From: Acidocella sp.
GTDB lineage: Bacteria > Pseudomonadota > Alphaproteobacteria > Acetobacterales > Acetobacteraceae
Reading direction: 5' to 3'
DNA: 6,950 nt
Assembly: GCA_029077775.1 (NCBI GenBank)
Contig: JAQNCU010000155.1
Location: forward strand, 1-6,950
Of the stretch, positions 1 to 6,156 are shown in pieces (positions within the stretch are counted from its first letter, which is position 1; each line of letters opens with the position of its first letter). The notes beneath the pieces were generated by a model. It did no database searches, was not told the DNA's origin, and saw nothing but the letters and a program-made list of their open reading frames with translations. The position numbers and the translations under genes are program-made.

Positions 1-1174
1 CTTCCGGGGAGACATTGAACAAGCCCAAAACGCGCCCCGCCGCCACCATCCCGGCCGCCGCATCCACCTCACCCGCCAGTGCGGCATCCGCGAGTTTATG
101 CAGCCCCGCTATGGCGCCAGGGATGTTCAGGTCATCGCGCAACGGCCCCATCACCGGCTCTGGCACAGCCACCGCCACAGCAATGGCGGGATGCGCCGCC
201 AGCGCCCGGTAAAACCGGTCAAGCTCCCGCTTGGCCGCGAGCAACCCGGTCTCGGTGAAATCAAGGTCAGCGCGATAATGCGTCTTCATCAGCAAAAACC
301 GCACAGCCTCCCCCGGTGCCTGCCCCAGCACATCGCGCAACACCCGGAAGTTACCAAGCGATTTGCTCATCTTCTCGCCGTTCACCAGCAGCATCCGGTT
401 ATGCACCCAGACATTGGCAAAGCCCGCCCCCGGGAACGCGCAGCATGACTGCGCGATCTCGTTTTCATGGTGCGGAAAGATCAAATCCGAGCCGCCGCCA
501 TGCAGGTCGAAACTCTCCCCCAGATGCTTCCAGGACATCGCCGAGCATTCAATATGCCAGCCTGGCCGTCCACGGCCCCACGGGCTCTCCCACCCCGGAA
601 GATCATCCGGCGATGGCTTCCACAGCACGAAATCCCCGGCATCGCGTTTATAGGGTGCCACATCCACCCGCGCCCCGGCGAGCAGATCCTCGGGCGACCG
701 ACCCGAGAACGTGCCGTAACGCGGGTCGGAGGCAACACTGAACAGCACATGCCCCGCCGCGACATAGGCGTGGCCATTGGCGATCAACCGCGCGACGATC
801 TCGATGATCTCCGGCAGATGCGCCGTCGCGCGCGGCTCGATATCCGGCGGCAGCGTGAACAGCGCCGCCATGTCATGATGATAATCACGGATCGGCCCGG
901 CTGTAACCTCGTCGATCGAAACACCTTCGGCCTTGGCGCGCGCATTGATCTTGTCGTCGATATCCGTGATGTTCCGGACATAGGTGACCTTCGGGTAGAG
1001 CCCGCGCAGCAGCCGGACCAATACATCGAACACCACGACATTGCGCGCATTGCCGATATGCGCCCGATCATAAACCGTCGGCCCGCACAGATAGGCCCGC
1101 ACATGGGAAGGGTCGAGTGGCACAAACCGCTCCCGGGCGCGGGTCCGCGTGTTATACAGGGTCAATTCATTCAT
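1..1174 (-). CDS. cysS: Cysteinyl-tRNA synthetase, 3' end beyond window
   Basis: Class I aminoacyl-tRNA synthetase that charges tRNA-Cys with cysteine in the cytoplasm, using ATP. The reverse strand is open from the ATG at 1174 to base 1, giving 391 codons with no stop; E. coli CysRS is 461 residues, so the C-terminal anticodon-binding part lies outside. The start (MNELTLYNTRTR) is typical of the family. The HIGH-type motif HIGN is at residues 39-42 and KMSKS at 268-272. The four zinc ligands known from E. coli CysRS (Cys28, Cys209, His234, Glu238) correspond to Cys30, Cys210 (in GWHIECSAM), His235 and Glu239 (in FPHHENE). No key residue is missing. A weak GAGCGGGG sits just before the ATG. 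The gene is divergent from the M20 peptidase gene across a 76-bp spacer. Identity is very secure; only the C-terminus is unseen. Confidence 0.97.
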   Translation of the reverse strand, partial: MNELTLYNTRTRARERFVPLDPSHVRAYLCGPTVYDRAHIGNARNVVVFDVLVRLLRGLYPKVTYVRNITDIDDKINARAKAEGVSIDEVTAGPIRDYHHDMAALFTLPPDIEPRATAHLPEIIEIVARLIANGHAYVAAGHVLFSVASDPRYGTFSGRSPEDLLAGARVDVAPYKRDAGDFVLWKPSPDDLPGWESPWGRGRPGWHIECSAMSWKHLGESFDLHGGGSDLIFPHHENEIAQSCCAFPGAGFANVWVHNRMLLVNGEKMSKSLGNFRVLRDVLGQAPGEAVRFLLMKTHYRADLDFTETGLLAAKRELDRFYRALAAHPAIAVAVAVPEPVMGPLRDDLNIPGAIAGLHKLADAALAGEVDAAAGMVAAGRVLGLFNVSPE

Positions 1175-1250
1175 GCCCCGCTCATCGGAGAGATTGGCCA
1201 GCAAATCAAGCCGCATTGATTTTTCGTGGTAATCCCCGCCAGATACCGTC
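1175..1250. promoter_or_regulatory. Divergent cysS / M20 peptidase promoter spacer
   Basis: This 76-bp spacer must hold the 5' signals for both divergent genes unless their promoters lie inside the opposite coding region. TTGATT, a -35-like hexamer, occurs on both strands: rightward at 1216-1221 and leftward at 1209-1204. Each begins exactly 35 bases before the start codon it faces. The matching -10 positions are poor: CCAGAT at 1239-1244 rightward and GATGAG at 1186-1181 leftward. The M20 gene has no Shine-Dalgarno sequence. The location is firm, but the promoter assignment is weak. Confidence 0.4.
1203..1222. repeat. Perfect 7-bp inverted repeat between cysS and M20 gene
   Basis: AAATCAA (1203-1209) and TTGATTT (1216-1222) are exact reverse complements separated by the 6-bp spacer GCCGCA. 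The repeat sits at the midpoint of the divergent spacer and contains the -35-like hexamers of both strands. It could be an operator for a dimeric regulator or simply two back-to-back -35 boxes. The repeat is directly seen; its function is inferred. Confidence 0.5.
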
Positions 1251-2630
1251 ATGGACCAGATTCTCGCTTACATCGATACGAACCTCGATGCCTCGCTCGA
1301 CCGGCTATTCGCCCTGTTGCGCATCCCCAGCATCAGCGCCCAGCCCGCCCATGCGGCGGATTGCCGCCGTGCCGCCATGTGGGCGCGCGATGAGCTGGCC
1401 AGCCTGGGCTTCACCGCCCGCCTGTCTGAAACCACGGGCTTGCCCGGCGTCATCGCCACCCATCATGGCGCCGGACCAGATGCCCCGCATGTGCTGTTTT
1501 ATGGCCATTACGATGTCCAGCCCGCCGATCCGCTGGATTTGTGGCACGCCGACCCGTTCGATCCGCAATTGGTGGATGGCCCGCGCGGGCGACGGATTAT
1601 CGGACGCGGCGCGGTCGATGACAAAGGCCAGGTGGTGAGTTTTTTGGAGGCCGTGCGCGCCCATCTCGCGGTCACAGGCACGCTGCCGGTTCGCCTGACG
1701 ATTTTGCTGGAGGGCGAGGAGGAATGCGGCAGCCCGTCACTCGCTGAGTTGCTGAGCCGTGAGCGCGCCAACCTCGGTGCTGATTTTGTCCTTGTCGCCG
1801 ACACCAATATGTGGAATTTCGACACCCCCGCCATCACGATGTCTCTGCGCGGCATGGCGGCAGTCGAGGTTACGATCAAAGCCGCCACGCGCGACCTGCA
1901 TTCCGGGCTGTTCGGCGGCATCGCGCTGAACCCGATCAACGCGCTCACCCGCATCCTCGGGGACCTCACCGATGACCAGGGCAGCGTCCGCATCCCCGGA
2001 TTCTATGACGGGGTGAAGCCCGTACCCGAGGCGTTGCTGACATCGTGGCAGGCGCTCGGCTTCGATGCCGAGGCGTTTCTTGGCGATGTCGGTCTGCACA
2101 GCCCTGCTGGCGAGCATGGCCAATCCCCCTTGGCCCAGCTCTGGGCCCGACCGACCGCCGATATCAATGGCATTTATGGCGGCTATCAGGGGGATGGCTC
2201 AAAAACAGTGATCCCGGCGGAGGCAACCGCCAAACTAACCTTCCGCCTGGTGCCCGGCCAAGACCCGGCGGCGATCCTGGTAAATTTCGAGCGGTTCGTG
2301 ACCGACCGTCTGCGCCCGGACGCCAAGGCCAGTTTCAAGAGCTTCGGCGCGTCGCCCGGTTTCGCCATCAGCCCGAACGCGCCTTTCATGCGCGCGGCAC
2401 AGGCGGCCCTGGCGGCGGAATTTGGGAAGCCCGCGGCGCTCATTGGCTGCGGCGCGTCCATCCCGGTGGTGGAGGCATTTAAAACCCATCTCGGGCTGGA
2501 CACGCTGCTGGCTGGCTTCGGGCTGGAGGATGACTGCATCCACTCACCGAACGAAAAATTCGAGGTCGGCTGTTTCCACCGCGGCGCGCGTGCCCATGCC
2601 AGGTTACTGGCCGCCTTCGGACCCCAATAG
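1251..2630 (+). CDS. M20-family zinc dipeptidase (carnosinase-like)
   Basis: Cytoplasmic binuclear zinc hydrolase of 459 residues, a usual length for the carnosinase/CNDP2-like branch of M20. It is expected to cleave dipeptides or similar amide substrates; the actual substrate cannot be read from sequence. Metal ligands are visible: His86 in GHYDVQP (with Asp88), bridging Asp123 in GAVDDKG, general base Glu157 and ligand Glu158 in EGEEECGS, Asp184 in VADTN and His431 in IHSPNEKF. His217 in DLHSGLFGG (dimerization domain) and Arg332 in FRLVP are spaced exactly like His228 and Arg343 of mammalian CN2, which reach the substrate. There is no signal peptide. The ATG at 1251 gives a family-typical N-terminus (MDQILAYIDTNLD), but no Shine-Dalgarno sequence precedes it, so a leaderless or non-canonical start is possible. 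It is convergent with yraN, 42 bp away, and I see no clear terminator between them. Confidence 0.93.
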   Translation: MDQILAYIDTNLDASLDRLFALLRIPSISAQPAHAADCRRAAMWARDELASLGFTARLSETTGLPGVIATHHGAGPDAPHVLFYGHYDVQPADPLDLWHADPFDPQLVDGPRGRRIIGRGAVDDKGQVVSFLEAVRAHLAVTGTLPVRLTILLEGEEECGSPSLAELLSRERANLGADFVLVADTNMWNFDTPAITMSLRGMAAVEVTIKAATRDLHSGLFGGIALNPINALTRILGDLTDDQGSVRIPGFYDGVKPVPEALLTSWQALGFDAEAFLGDVGLHSPAGEHGQSPLAQLWARPTADINGIYGGYQGDGSKTVIPAEATAKLTFRLVPGQDPAAILVNFERFVTDRLRPDAKASFKSFGASPGFAISPNAPFMRAAQAALAAEFGKPAALIGCGASIPVVEAFKTHLGLDTLLAGFGLEDDCIHSPNEKFEVGCFHRGARAHARLLAAFGPQ

Positions 2631-2672
2631 AGACGACAATCACTCTCGCGCGGCAGGCGGGCGCAGGGCACA

Positions 2673-3038
2673 TCACTGATAGCGTATGGCGTCCTCGATA
2701 TGCTCGATCCCGGCGGGGCTGACCAAAGCGACGTTGAAGATGGTGCCTTCCCGTTCCCATTCAGGGTGCTGGGCCAGCGCACAGGAAGCGGCCTCCCATA
2801 ACCGGGCTTGTTGCCGGGGTGTCACCGCATAAGCACAGGCGATGGCGCTTGGTCTGGCCTTGACCTCGACGAAAATAAGGGTCCGCGCATTGGCGACAAC
2901 AAGATCGATCTCCCCGCATCCGGTTCGCAGGCGCCGGGCAAGAATACTGTAACCATTTGCCGCGTATTGTGCCGCGACATCATCCTCAGCATGGCGGCCC
3001 CGCAGCTCCGCGCGGCGGCGCGTCTCACGTGCAGCCAT
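2673..3038 (-). CDS. yraN: YraN / UPF0102 family nuclease-like protein
   Basis: Small soluble protein of the UPF0102 family, which has a restriction-endonuclease-like fold; its cellular role is poorly defined. From the ATG at 3038 it has 121 residues, close to the family norm. Conserved points are RGRHAEDDVA (about residues 13-22, Glu18), CGEIDLVV (Asp45), FVEVKAR (Glu58, Lys60) and the VTPRQQARL segment after them. These match a PD-(D/E)XK-type site. The later family motif, usually FDVV, reads FNVALV here (Asn102), a small deviation. The frame is also open to an ATG at 3113, adding 25 residues. I prefer 3038 because the extension (MDISVSFISPRSNG...) resembles no family N-terminus and its third codon positions are less GC-rich. 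However, a TATAAT lies just upstream of 3113, so the longer form stays possible. Neither start has a strong Shine-Dalgarno sequence. The usual rsmI neighbour is absent. Confidence 0.88.
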   Translation of the reverse strand: MAARETRRRAELRGRHAEDDVAAQYAANGYSILARRLRTGCGEIDLVVANARTLIFVEVKARPSAIACAYAVTPRQQARLWEAASCALAQHPEWEREGTIFNVALVSPAGIEHIEDAIRYQ

Positions 3039-3143
3039 GCGCTCTGGCACAGCAACATGACGCGCGATGGCACCGTTTGAGCGTGGAGAGATGAACGAAA
3101 CGCTAATGTCCATCCCCGATTATTAATGCCACATGATTAACAA

Positions 3144-3149
3144 ATTATA
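3144..3149 (-). promoter_or_regulatory. Candidate -10 box for yraN
   Basis: Leftward TATAAT is a perfect sigma-70-type -10 box, set in the AT-rich gap between the AI-2E stop and yraN. Transcription would begin near 3137, which fits either yraN start. No TTGACA-like hexamer lies 16-18 bp upstream, where the sequence runs into the end of the AI-2E gene. The assignment therefore rests on the -10 alone, and chance occurrence in AT-rich DNA is possible. Confidence 0.35.
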
Positions 3150-3164
3150 ACAAAATTTTACGCC

Positions 3165-4223
3165 TTAAGGTTGCCGCCACGAACCGCGCGGCTGGCCGGC
3201 GAATTCCTCGGCAACGGCGAGGCCGAGCGCCAGCAATACAGGCCCCACAAAGATCCCCAGCGCGCCGAAGGCGATGGCCCCCCCGAGCACGCCGATCAGC
3301 GTTAAGGCATAAGGCAGCGAGGCACCGCGGGCGATCAGCCATGGCCGCACGATCGAGTCCGCACCACCGACGACGACGAAACAATAAACCAGGAGCAGCA
3401 CCGCGATCAGCAGATGCCCGGCCCCCATGAGGTACAAACACAGCGGCACATAAACGATCACCGCCCCCGCCGGGACGATCGAGATCAGCCCGGCAAAGCT
3501 CGCCAGCAGCAGGGCCTGCGGTGCGCGGGCAAGCTCGAACCCGACAGCGTATAAAAACCCCTGCAACGCGGCGGTGCCGACGATGCCAAACACCACACCG
3601 CGCACCGTGCCCGCCACCAGGCTGAGCAGATGATCGACACGGCTTTCAGTCATGATCCGCACAAACAAAAGCCGCAGCCGCGCGACGGTCATTTCACCCG
3701 ACAGGAAAAAGAAAAACGCGATGAAAAGTGCCACGACGATACCGACCAGCCCATGCATCAGCCGGAACACGAGAATAATCCCCGAATGCGCAACCGCCCC
3801 CAGTACCGGCTGCATGGTGCTCGCCGCACCGCCCAGATCATCAGCCGAATTATTCCAAAAATCGCTGATCAGCCCCCCGATCAGGGGAATTTTCTGCAAG
3901 AACACCGGGGCCGGTGGTAACCCGTTCTGCAGGGCACTTTGCACCCAGCCCCGGCTTTCCCGCACTTCCCGGGCGGCGACCAGCGCGATGTGGACCAAGG
4001 GGACCAAAATCACAGCGGCCATGACCAGGGTGATGACAAACGCCGCGACGCTGGGCCGCACATGCACCTTGAACCGGGCGTAAACTGGCCAAAGGCAATA
4101 GACCAGAATGGCGGCCCAGATCATCGCGGGAAGGAACGGCAATAAGATCAGCAAGCAAGCAATGCCGAGCCCGGTAGCGAGCGCCAGCAGCAATATGCGT
4201 TCGGATTTCATGCGGCGGAACAT
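3165..4223 (-). CDS. AI-2E family membrane transporter (PerM/TqsA type)
   Basis: Multi-pass inner-membrane protein of 352 residues, similar in length to E. coli TqsA and PerM. TqsA exports autoinducer-2 and other members are reported as ion antiporters, so the substrate here is unknown. Hydrophobic segments lie near residues 10-45 (two helices), 58-83, 148-174, 207-228, 237-267 and 270-287, with a final one at 305-337. The long extramembrane loop at 84-145 is characteristic. Family signatures in the C-terminal half include RGVVFGIVGTAALQGFLYAVGF, with Gln221, and the DSIVRPWLIARG segment with Asp289, Arg293 and Pro294. GVLGGAIAFGALGIFVGP follows from about residue 311. The start could be 4223 or an in-frame ATG at 4211; neither has a Shine-Dalgarno sequence, and the 4223 start is preceded by a CCTCC repeat. 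The gene lies 126 bp upstream of the yraN start used here, on the same strand, and is divergent from the XRE regulator gene. Confidence 0.9.
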   Translation of the reverse strand: MFRRMKSERILLLALATGLGIACLLILLPFLPAMIWAAILVYCLWPVYARFKVHVRPSVAAFVITLVMAAVILVPLVHIALVAAREVRESRGWVQSALQNGLPPAPVFLQKIPLIGGLISDFWNNSADDLGGAASTMQPVLGAVAHSGIILVFRLMHGLVGIVVALFIAFFFFLSGEMTVARLRLLFVRIMTESRVDHLLSLVAGTVRGVVFGIVGTAALQGFLYAVGFELARAPQALLLASFAGLISIVPAGAVIVYVPLCLYLMGAGHLLIAVLLLVYCFVVVGGADSIVRPWLIARGASLPYALTLIGVLGGAIAFGALGIFVGPVLLALGLAVAEEFAGQPRGSWRQP

Positions 4224-4227
4224 GCAC

Positions 4228-4240
4228 GAGGAGGAGGAGG
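4228..4240. repeat. GAG triplet run beside AI-2E start
   Basis: GAGGAGGAGGAGG on the + strand. In the leftward AI-2E transcript it reads as CCUCC repeats about 5-17 bases before the 4223 start codon, copying the anti-Shine-Dalgarno core of 16S rRNA rather than its complement. On the + strand it resembles a multiple Shine-Dalgarno sequence, but no start codon lies within usable distance (first TTG about 22 bases on), so I assign no gene to it. Confidence 0.6.
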
Positions 4241-4285
4241 CACAGCAAGGCCCAGGGGCGTATTGCCCGGAAACAATCAGAGGTT

Positions 4286-4313
4286 TTGATTAAAATCTCA
4301 GAAAATTTAGATT
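4286..4313 (+). promoter_or_regulatory. Candidate promoter of XRE-sseA-metC operon
   Basis: TTGATT at 4286-4291 is followed after 16 bp by TAGATT at 4308-4313; each matches four of six consensus positions. Transcription would begin near 4320, giving a leader of about 122 nt that includes the hairpin at 4333-4377. It overlaps the candidate leftward AI-2E promoter. It was chosen by eye, and other AT-rich hexamers in the region could serve. Confidence 0.3.
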
Positions 4314-4317
4314 TAAT
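4289..4317. repeat. Inverted repeat across the divergent promoters
   Basis: AAATCT (4293-4298) and AGATTT (4309-4314) are exact reverse complements with a 10-bp spacer. Allowing one extra A on the left, the arms extend to ATTAAaATCT (4289-4298) and AGATTTAAT (4309-4317). AAATCT occurs again at 4358-4363, 65 bp further on. The repeat lies between the candidate -35 and -10 boxes on both strands, the expected place for an operator, possibly of the adjacent XRE regulator. The repeat is seen; the operator role is inferred. Confidence 0.4.
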
Positions 4318-4332
4318 TGTATTTTTCGACAA
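4304..4332 (-). promoter_or_regulatory. Candidate promoter of AI-2E gene
   Basis: Reading leftward, TTGTCG (4332-4327) is followed after exactly 17 bp by TAAATT (4309-4304); each matches four of six consensus positions. Transcription would begin near 4297, leaving a leader of about 74 nt to the 4223 start. That leader includes a small GGGC/GCCC hairpin (4256-4268) and the CCTCC run. It overlaps the rightward candidate, so the two could exclude each other. Confidence 0.3.
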
Positions 4333-4377
4333 CTCATGTGTAAATGGTAACCTGATCAAATCTTACCGTTTTATGAG
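4333..4377 (+). other. Hairpin in the leader of the XRE operon
   Basis: The inner arms AAATGGTAA (4342-4350) and TTACCGTTT (4363-4371) pair over 9 bp around a 12-nt loop. The outer arms CTCAT (4333-4337) and ATGAG (4373-4377) add 5 bp across an asymmetric 4/1 internal loop. The one non-complementary inner position becomes a U-G wobble in rightward RNA but an A-C mismatch on the other strand, which favours an RNA element of the rightward leader. No U-tract follows, so it is not a standard intrinsic terminator. It matches no riboswitch class that I recognise. It may instead be a bipartite operator. Confidence 0.4.
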
Positions 4378-4425
4378 ATAGTACGCCGGGATATGAATAA
4401 ATTTTTTAAAAACATACCGCTACCA

Positions 4426-4437
4426 GAGGGAGTGGAG
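4426..4437 (+). promoter_or_regulatory. Shine-Dalgarno region of XRE regulator
   Basis: GAGGGAG at 4426-4432 ends 9 bases before the ATG at 4442, and a second GGAG at 4434-4437 ends 4 bases before it. This is the clearest ribosome binding site in the window. It supports 4442 as the start and suggests that translation of the coupled operon is set mainly here. Confidence 0.6.
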
Positions 4438-4441
4438 ATTA

Positions 4442-5320
4442 ATGCGCTTTAACGAAATAGGCCAGCAATTGCGGGCCTACCGCATGGAATCCGGGCTGAA
4501 GGCCGAGGAGATCTCGGCACGGCTGGGTGTTTCCCGGGCGGCTTTGTACCGCTATGAGAAAGGCGAGGTTATCAAGCTCGACACCGTCAACAGGCTCGCG
4601 GAATTGCTGAAAATTTCGCCGCTCACGCTGATGGGTATAGGGGTTGAATATTATGCGAAACCGATTGGATATATGGAGCGGCTGCGCCAGATCGAGGAGA
4701 CATCCGACCAAATTTTGCAGGTGTTCGGGCCGAATTGTTACCTGATCTCGTCCGACCAATACGATCAGCTTCTGGTGCAGTTGCTGGAGGAAGGCGCCGA
4801 GGCCGGCGGGGCAGAGCGCGCGATGGCGCGGGCGGCGGCGGAACAGCTGATGGGGGTGATGATATCCCGCAAGCGCATGTATGCGGTGCGCAAACCCTCG
4901 ATCATCGCCATTTTAACAATTGGCTCTATCCAGAAATTTCTCGCCGAAGGCGTGGCGGCGGGGGCCGCGGTCGGCGAGCGGTTGCGTAATGCAGCGCGTG
5001 AGATGGCGTTTCGTGAGATGGAGCTGGTGGCGAATTTGATGGAGAGCGAGCCTATTGGCTTGCAGCTCGGCCTGATGGCCAATGGCGAGCCGAACGGACC
5101 GTTCACGCTGCTGCGCTCGCGCGAGCGCGCCAGCCTTGCCGTCAACCCCTTCGCCGCCGATGCGTCACCGACCACGCAATCTGGTGTTGCCATGATCACG
5201 GGCGCCGAGGACGCGGTGGCGGCGCACCAGCGCGTTGCCGAAATCACCTGGCGCGAAGCGATCAAAGGTGCGGCGGCGGCTGAACGGGTGCGCGCGATGA
5301 TGGCACAAGCGCGGGGCTGA
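4442..5320 (+). CDS. XRE-family transcriptional regulator with C-terminal domain
   Basis: A 292-residue probable DNA-binding regulator. Residues 4-64 form an XRE/Cro-type helix-turn-helix domain, with the HTH near 20-41 (KAEEISARLGVSRAALYRYEKGE) and the closing LAELLKISPLTLMG helix. The remaining 220 or so residues are mostly predicted helical and have no motif I can name. They include an Ala-rich stretch near 118-138, a hydrophobic patch at 152-162 (PSIIAILTIGS), an AEGVAAGAAVGERLRNAAREM segment and an Ala-rich C-terminal helix. This part probably oligomerizes or binds an effector. The start is fixed by a good Shine-Dalgarno sequence. Its TGA overlaps the sseA ATG (TGATG), so the genes are coupled. 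The position suggests a local regulator of sulfur amino-acid genes that may also control its own promoter and the divergent AI-2E gene; this is inference. It is too long for a typical HigA-like antitoxin and has no toxin neighbour. Confidence 0.85.
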   Translation: MRFNEIGQQLRAYRMESGLKAEEISARLGVSRAALYRYEKGEVIKLDTVNRLAELLKISPLTLMGIGVEYYAKPIGYMERLRQIEETSDQILQVFGPNCYLISSDQYDQLLVQLLEEGAEAGGAERAMARAAAEQLMGVMISRKRMYAVRKPSIIAILTIGSIQKFLAEGVAAGAAVGERLRNAAREMAFREMELVANLMESEPIGLQLGLMANGEPNGPFTLLRSRERASLAVNPFAADASPTTQSGVAMITGAEDAVAAHQRVAEITWREAIKGAAAAERVRAMMAQARG

Positions 5321-6156
5321 TGGGACCATTGGTTTCCGCCGACTGGCTGCGTGCCCATATTTCCGACACGCGGACCAGAATTCTGGACGCGAGCTATTAT
5401 CTCCCCACCGAGGGCAAGGATGCTGCGGCCCTGTTCGCCATAGCCCATATTCCGGGGGCCCGGTTTTTCGACCTCGACGTGATCGCGGATCATGAGAGCC
5501 AATTGCCGCATATGCTGCCCCGCCCGGCGGATTTCGCGACTGCGGTGGCGGCCATGGGCGTCGGGCGGGAGAGCCGGGTGGTGGTATATGACCAGCGCGG
5601 AATATTCTCGGCGGCGCGGTTGTGGTGGATGTTCCGGGTGTTCGGGCATGACGATGTGGCGGTGCTGGATGGCGGGTTGCCGGCATGGATGGCGACTGAT
5701 GGGGCGGTTGAAAATGGCGCGCCGGATACGGCCACAGCCGGGGATTTTTCCGCCGGGTTCCGCCAGCACATGGTGCGCGACCTGGCCGATATTCAACGCA
5801 ACCTGACAACCGGCGCGGCGATCATCCTCGATGCGCGGGCGGCGGGGCGGTTCGATGGCAGTGTGGCCGAGCCGCGCGCGGGGATGCGCAGCGGGCATAT
5901 CCCGGGCTCGCGATCATTACCGTTTGGCGCGTTGCTGCATGACGGGCGGATGCGCGATGCGGCCGCGATGCGGGATATATTTAACCGCCATGGCGTGGAC
6001 GGATCGCGCCCCGTGGTGGCGAGCTGCGGCTCCGGGGTGACCGCCGCCGTGCTGGCCCTCGGCATGGTGGTGGCGGGGTTGCCGGAGCCCGCGATCTATG
6101 ATGGATCATGGGCTGAGTATGGTGGCCGGGATGATACGATTGTGGGAACAAGATGA
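5320..6156 (+). CDS. sseA: 3-mercaptopyruvate sulfurtransferase
   Basis: Tandem-rhodanese enzyme of 278 residues that moves sulfur from 3-mercaptopyruvate to an acceptor such as cyanide or a thiol, releasing pyruvate. The N-terminal non-catalytic rhodanese domain spans about residues 4-127, with HIPGARFFDLDVIAD and LPHML as signatures. The catalytic domain spans about 155-275. The active-site loop is CGSGVT with Cys236, the mercaptopyruvate type, unlike the CRKGVT of thiosulfate rhodaneses. Arg177 (in GRFDG) and Arg186 (in AEPR) have the same spacing as rat MST Arg187 and Arg196, which bind substrate. No signal peptide is visible, so it is probably cytoplasmic. The ATG overlaps the regulator's stop by one base and has no strong Shine-Dalgarno sequence of its own, so translation likely depends on coupling. 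The stop overlaps the metC start (ATGA). A general rhodanese is the alternative, less likely given the loop. Confidence 0.93.
   Translation: MGPLVSADWLRAHISDTRTRILDASYYLPTEGKDAAALFAIAHIPGARFFDLDVIADHESQLPHMLPRPADFATAVAAMGVGRESRVVVYDQRGIFSAARLWWMFRVFGHDDVAVLDGGLPAWMATDGAVENGAPDTATAGDFSAGFRQHMVRDLADIQRNLTTGAAIILDARAAGRFDGSVAEPRAGMRSGHIPGSRSLPFGALLHDGRMRDAAAMRDIFNRHGVDGSRPVVASCGSGVTAAVLALGMVVAGLPEPAIYDGSWAEYGGRDDTIVGTR

Noticed and set aside
467..1219. Open frame of 250 codons on the + strand opposite cysS
   Set aside because: It is antisense to an unmistakable CysRS with all zinc and signature motifs. The translation is Arg/Pro/His-rich without family features, as expected of a shadow frame in GC-rich DNA.
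2631..2672. Bidirectional terminator between the convergent M20 and yraN genes
   Set aside because: The 42-bp gap has GC-rich stretches but no clear stem-loop followed by a T-run on either strand.
2186..2782. 198-codon reverse-strand frame spanning the 3' end of the M20 gene
   Set aside because: It is antisense to the catalytic C-terminal part of the M20 peptidase and overlaps yraN in another frame; it is a shadow frame.
3850..4359. 169-codon leftward frame starting in the AT-rich spacer and overlapping the AI-2E 5' end
   Set aside because: It is in a different frame from the AI-2E protein, and the overlapping part has no membrane or family pattern. The spacer-encoded beginning (MIRLPFTHELSKN...) resembles no protein I know.
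4320..4441. SAM-type or SAH riboswitch before the sulfur operon
   Set aside because: A riboswitch would suit the context, but the leader lacks the conserved core and pseudoknot pattern of SAM-II, SAM/SAH or SAH classes as I know them. Only a simple hairpin is visible.
4442..5320. XRE protein as a toxin-antitoxin antitoxin or phage repressor
   Set aside because: It is 292 residues long with a large extra domain, is coupled to metabolic enzymes, and has no toxin, integrase or phage gene nearby.
4765..5898. Long 377-codon reverse-strand frame across the regulator and sseA
   Set aside because: It runs antisense to two well-supported genes and across their junction. Its composition is typical of a GC-rich mirror frame, with no recognisable domain.
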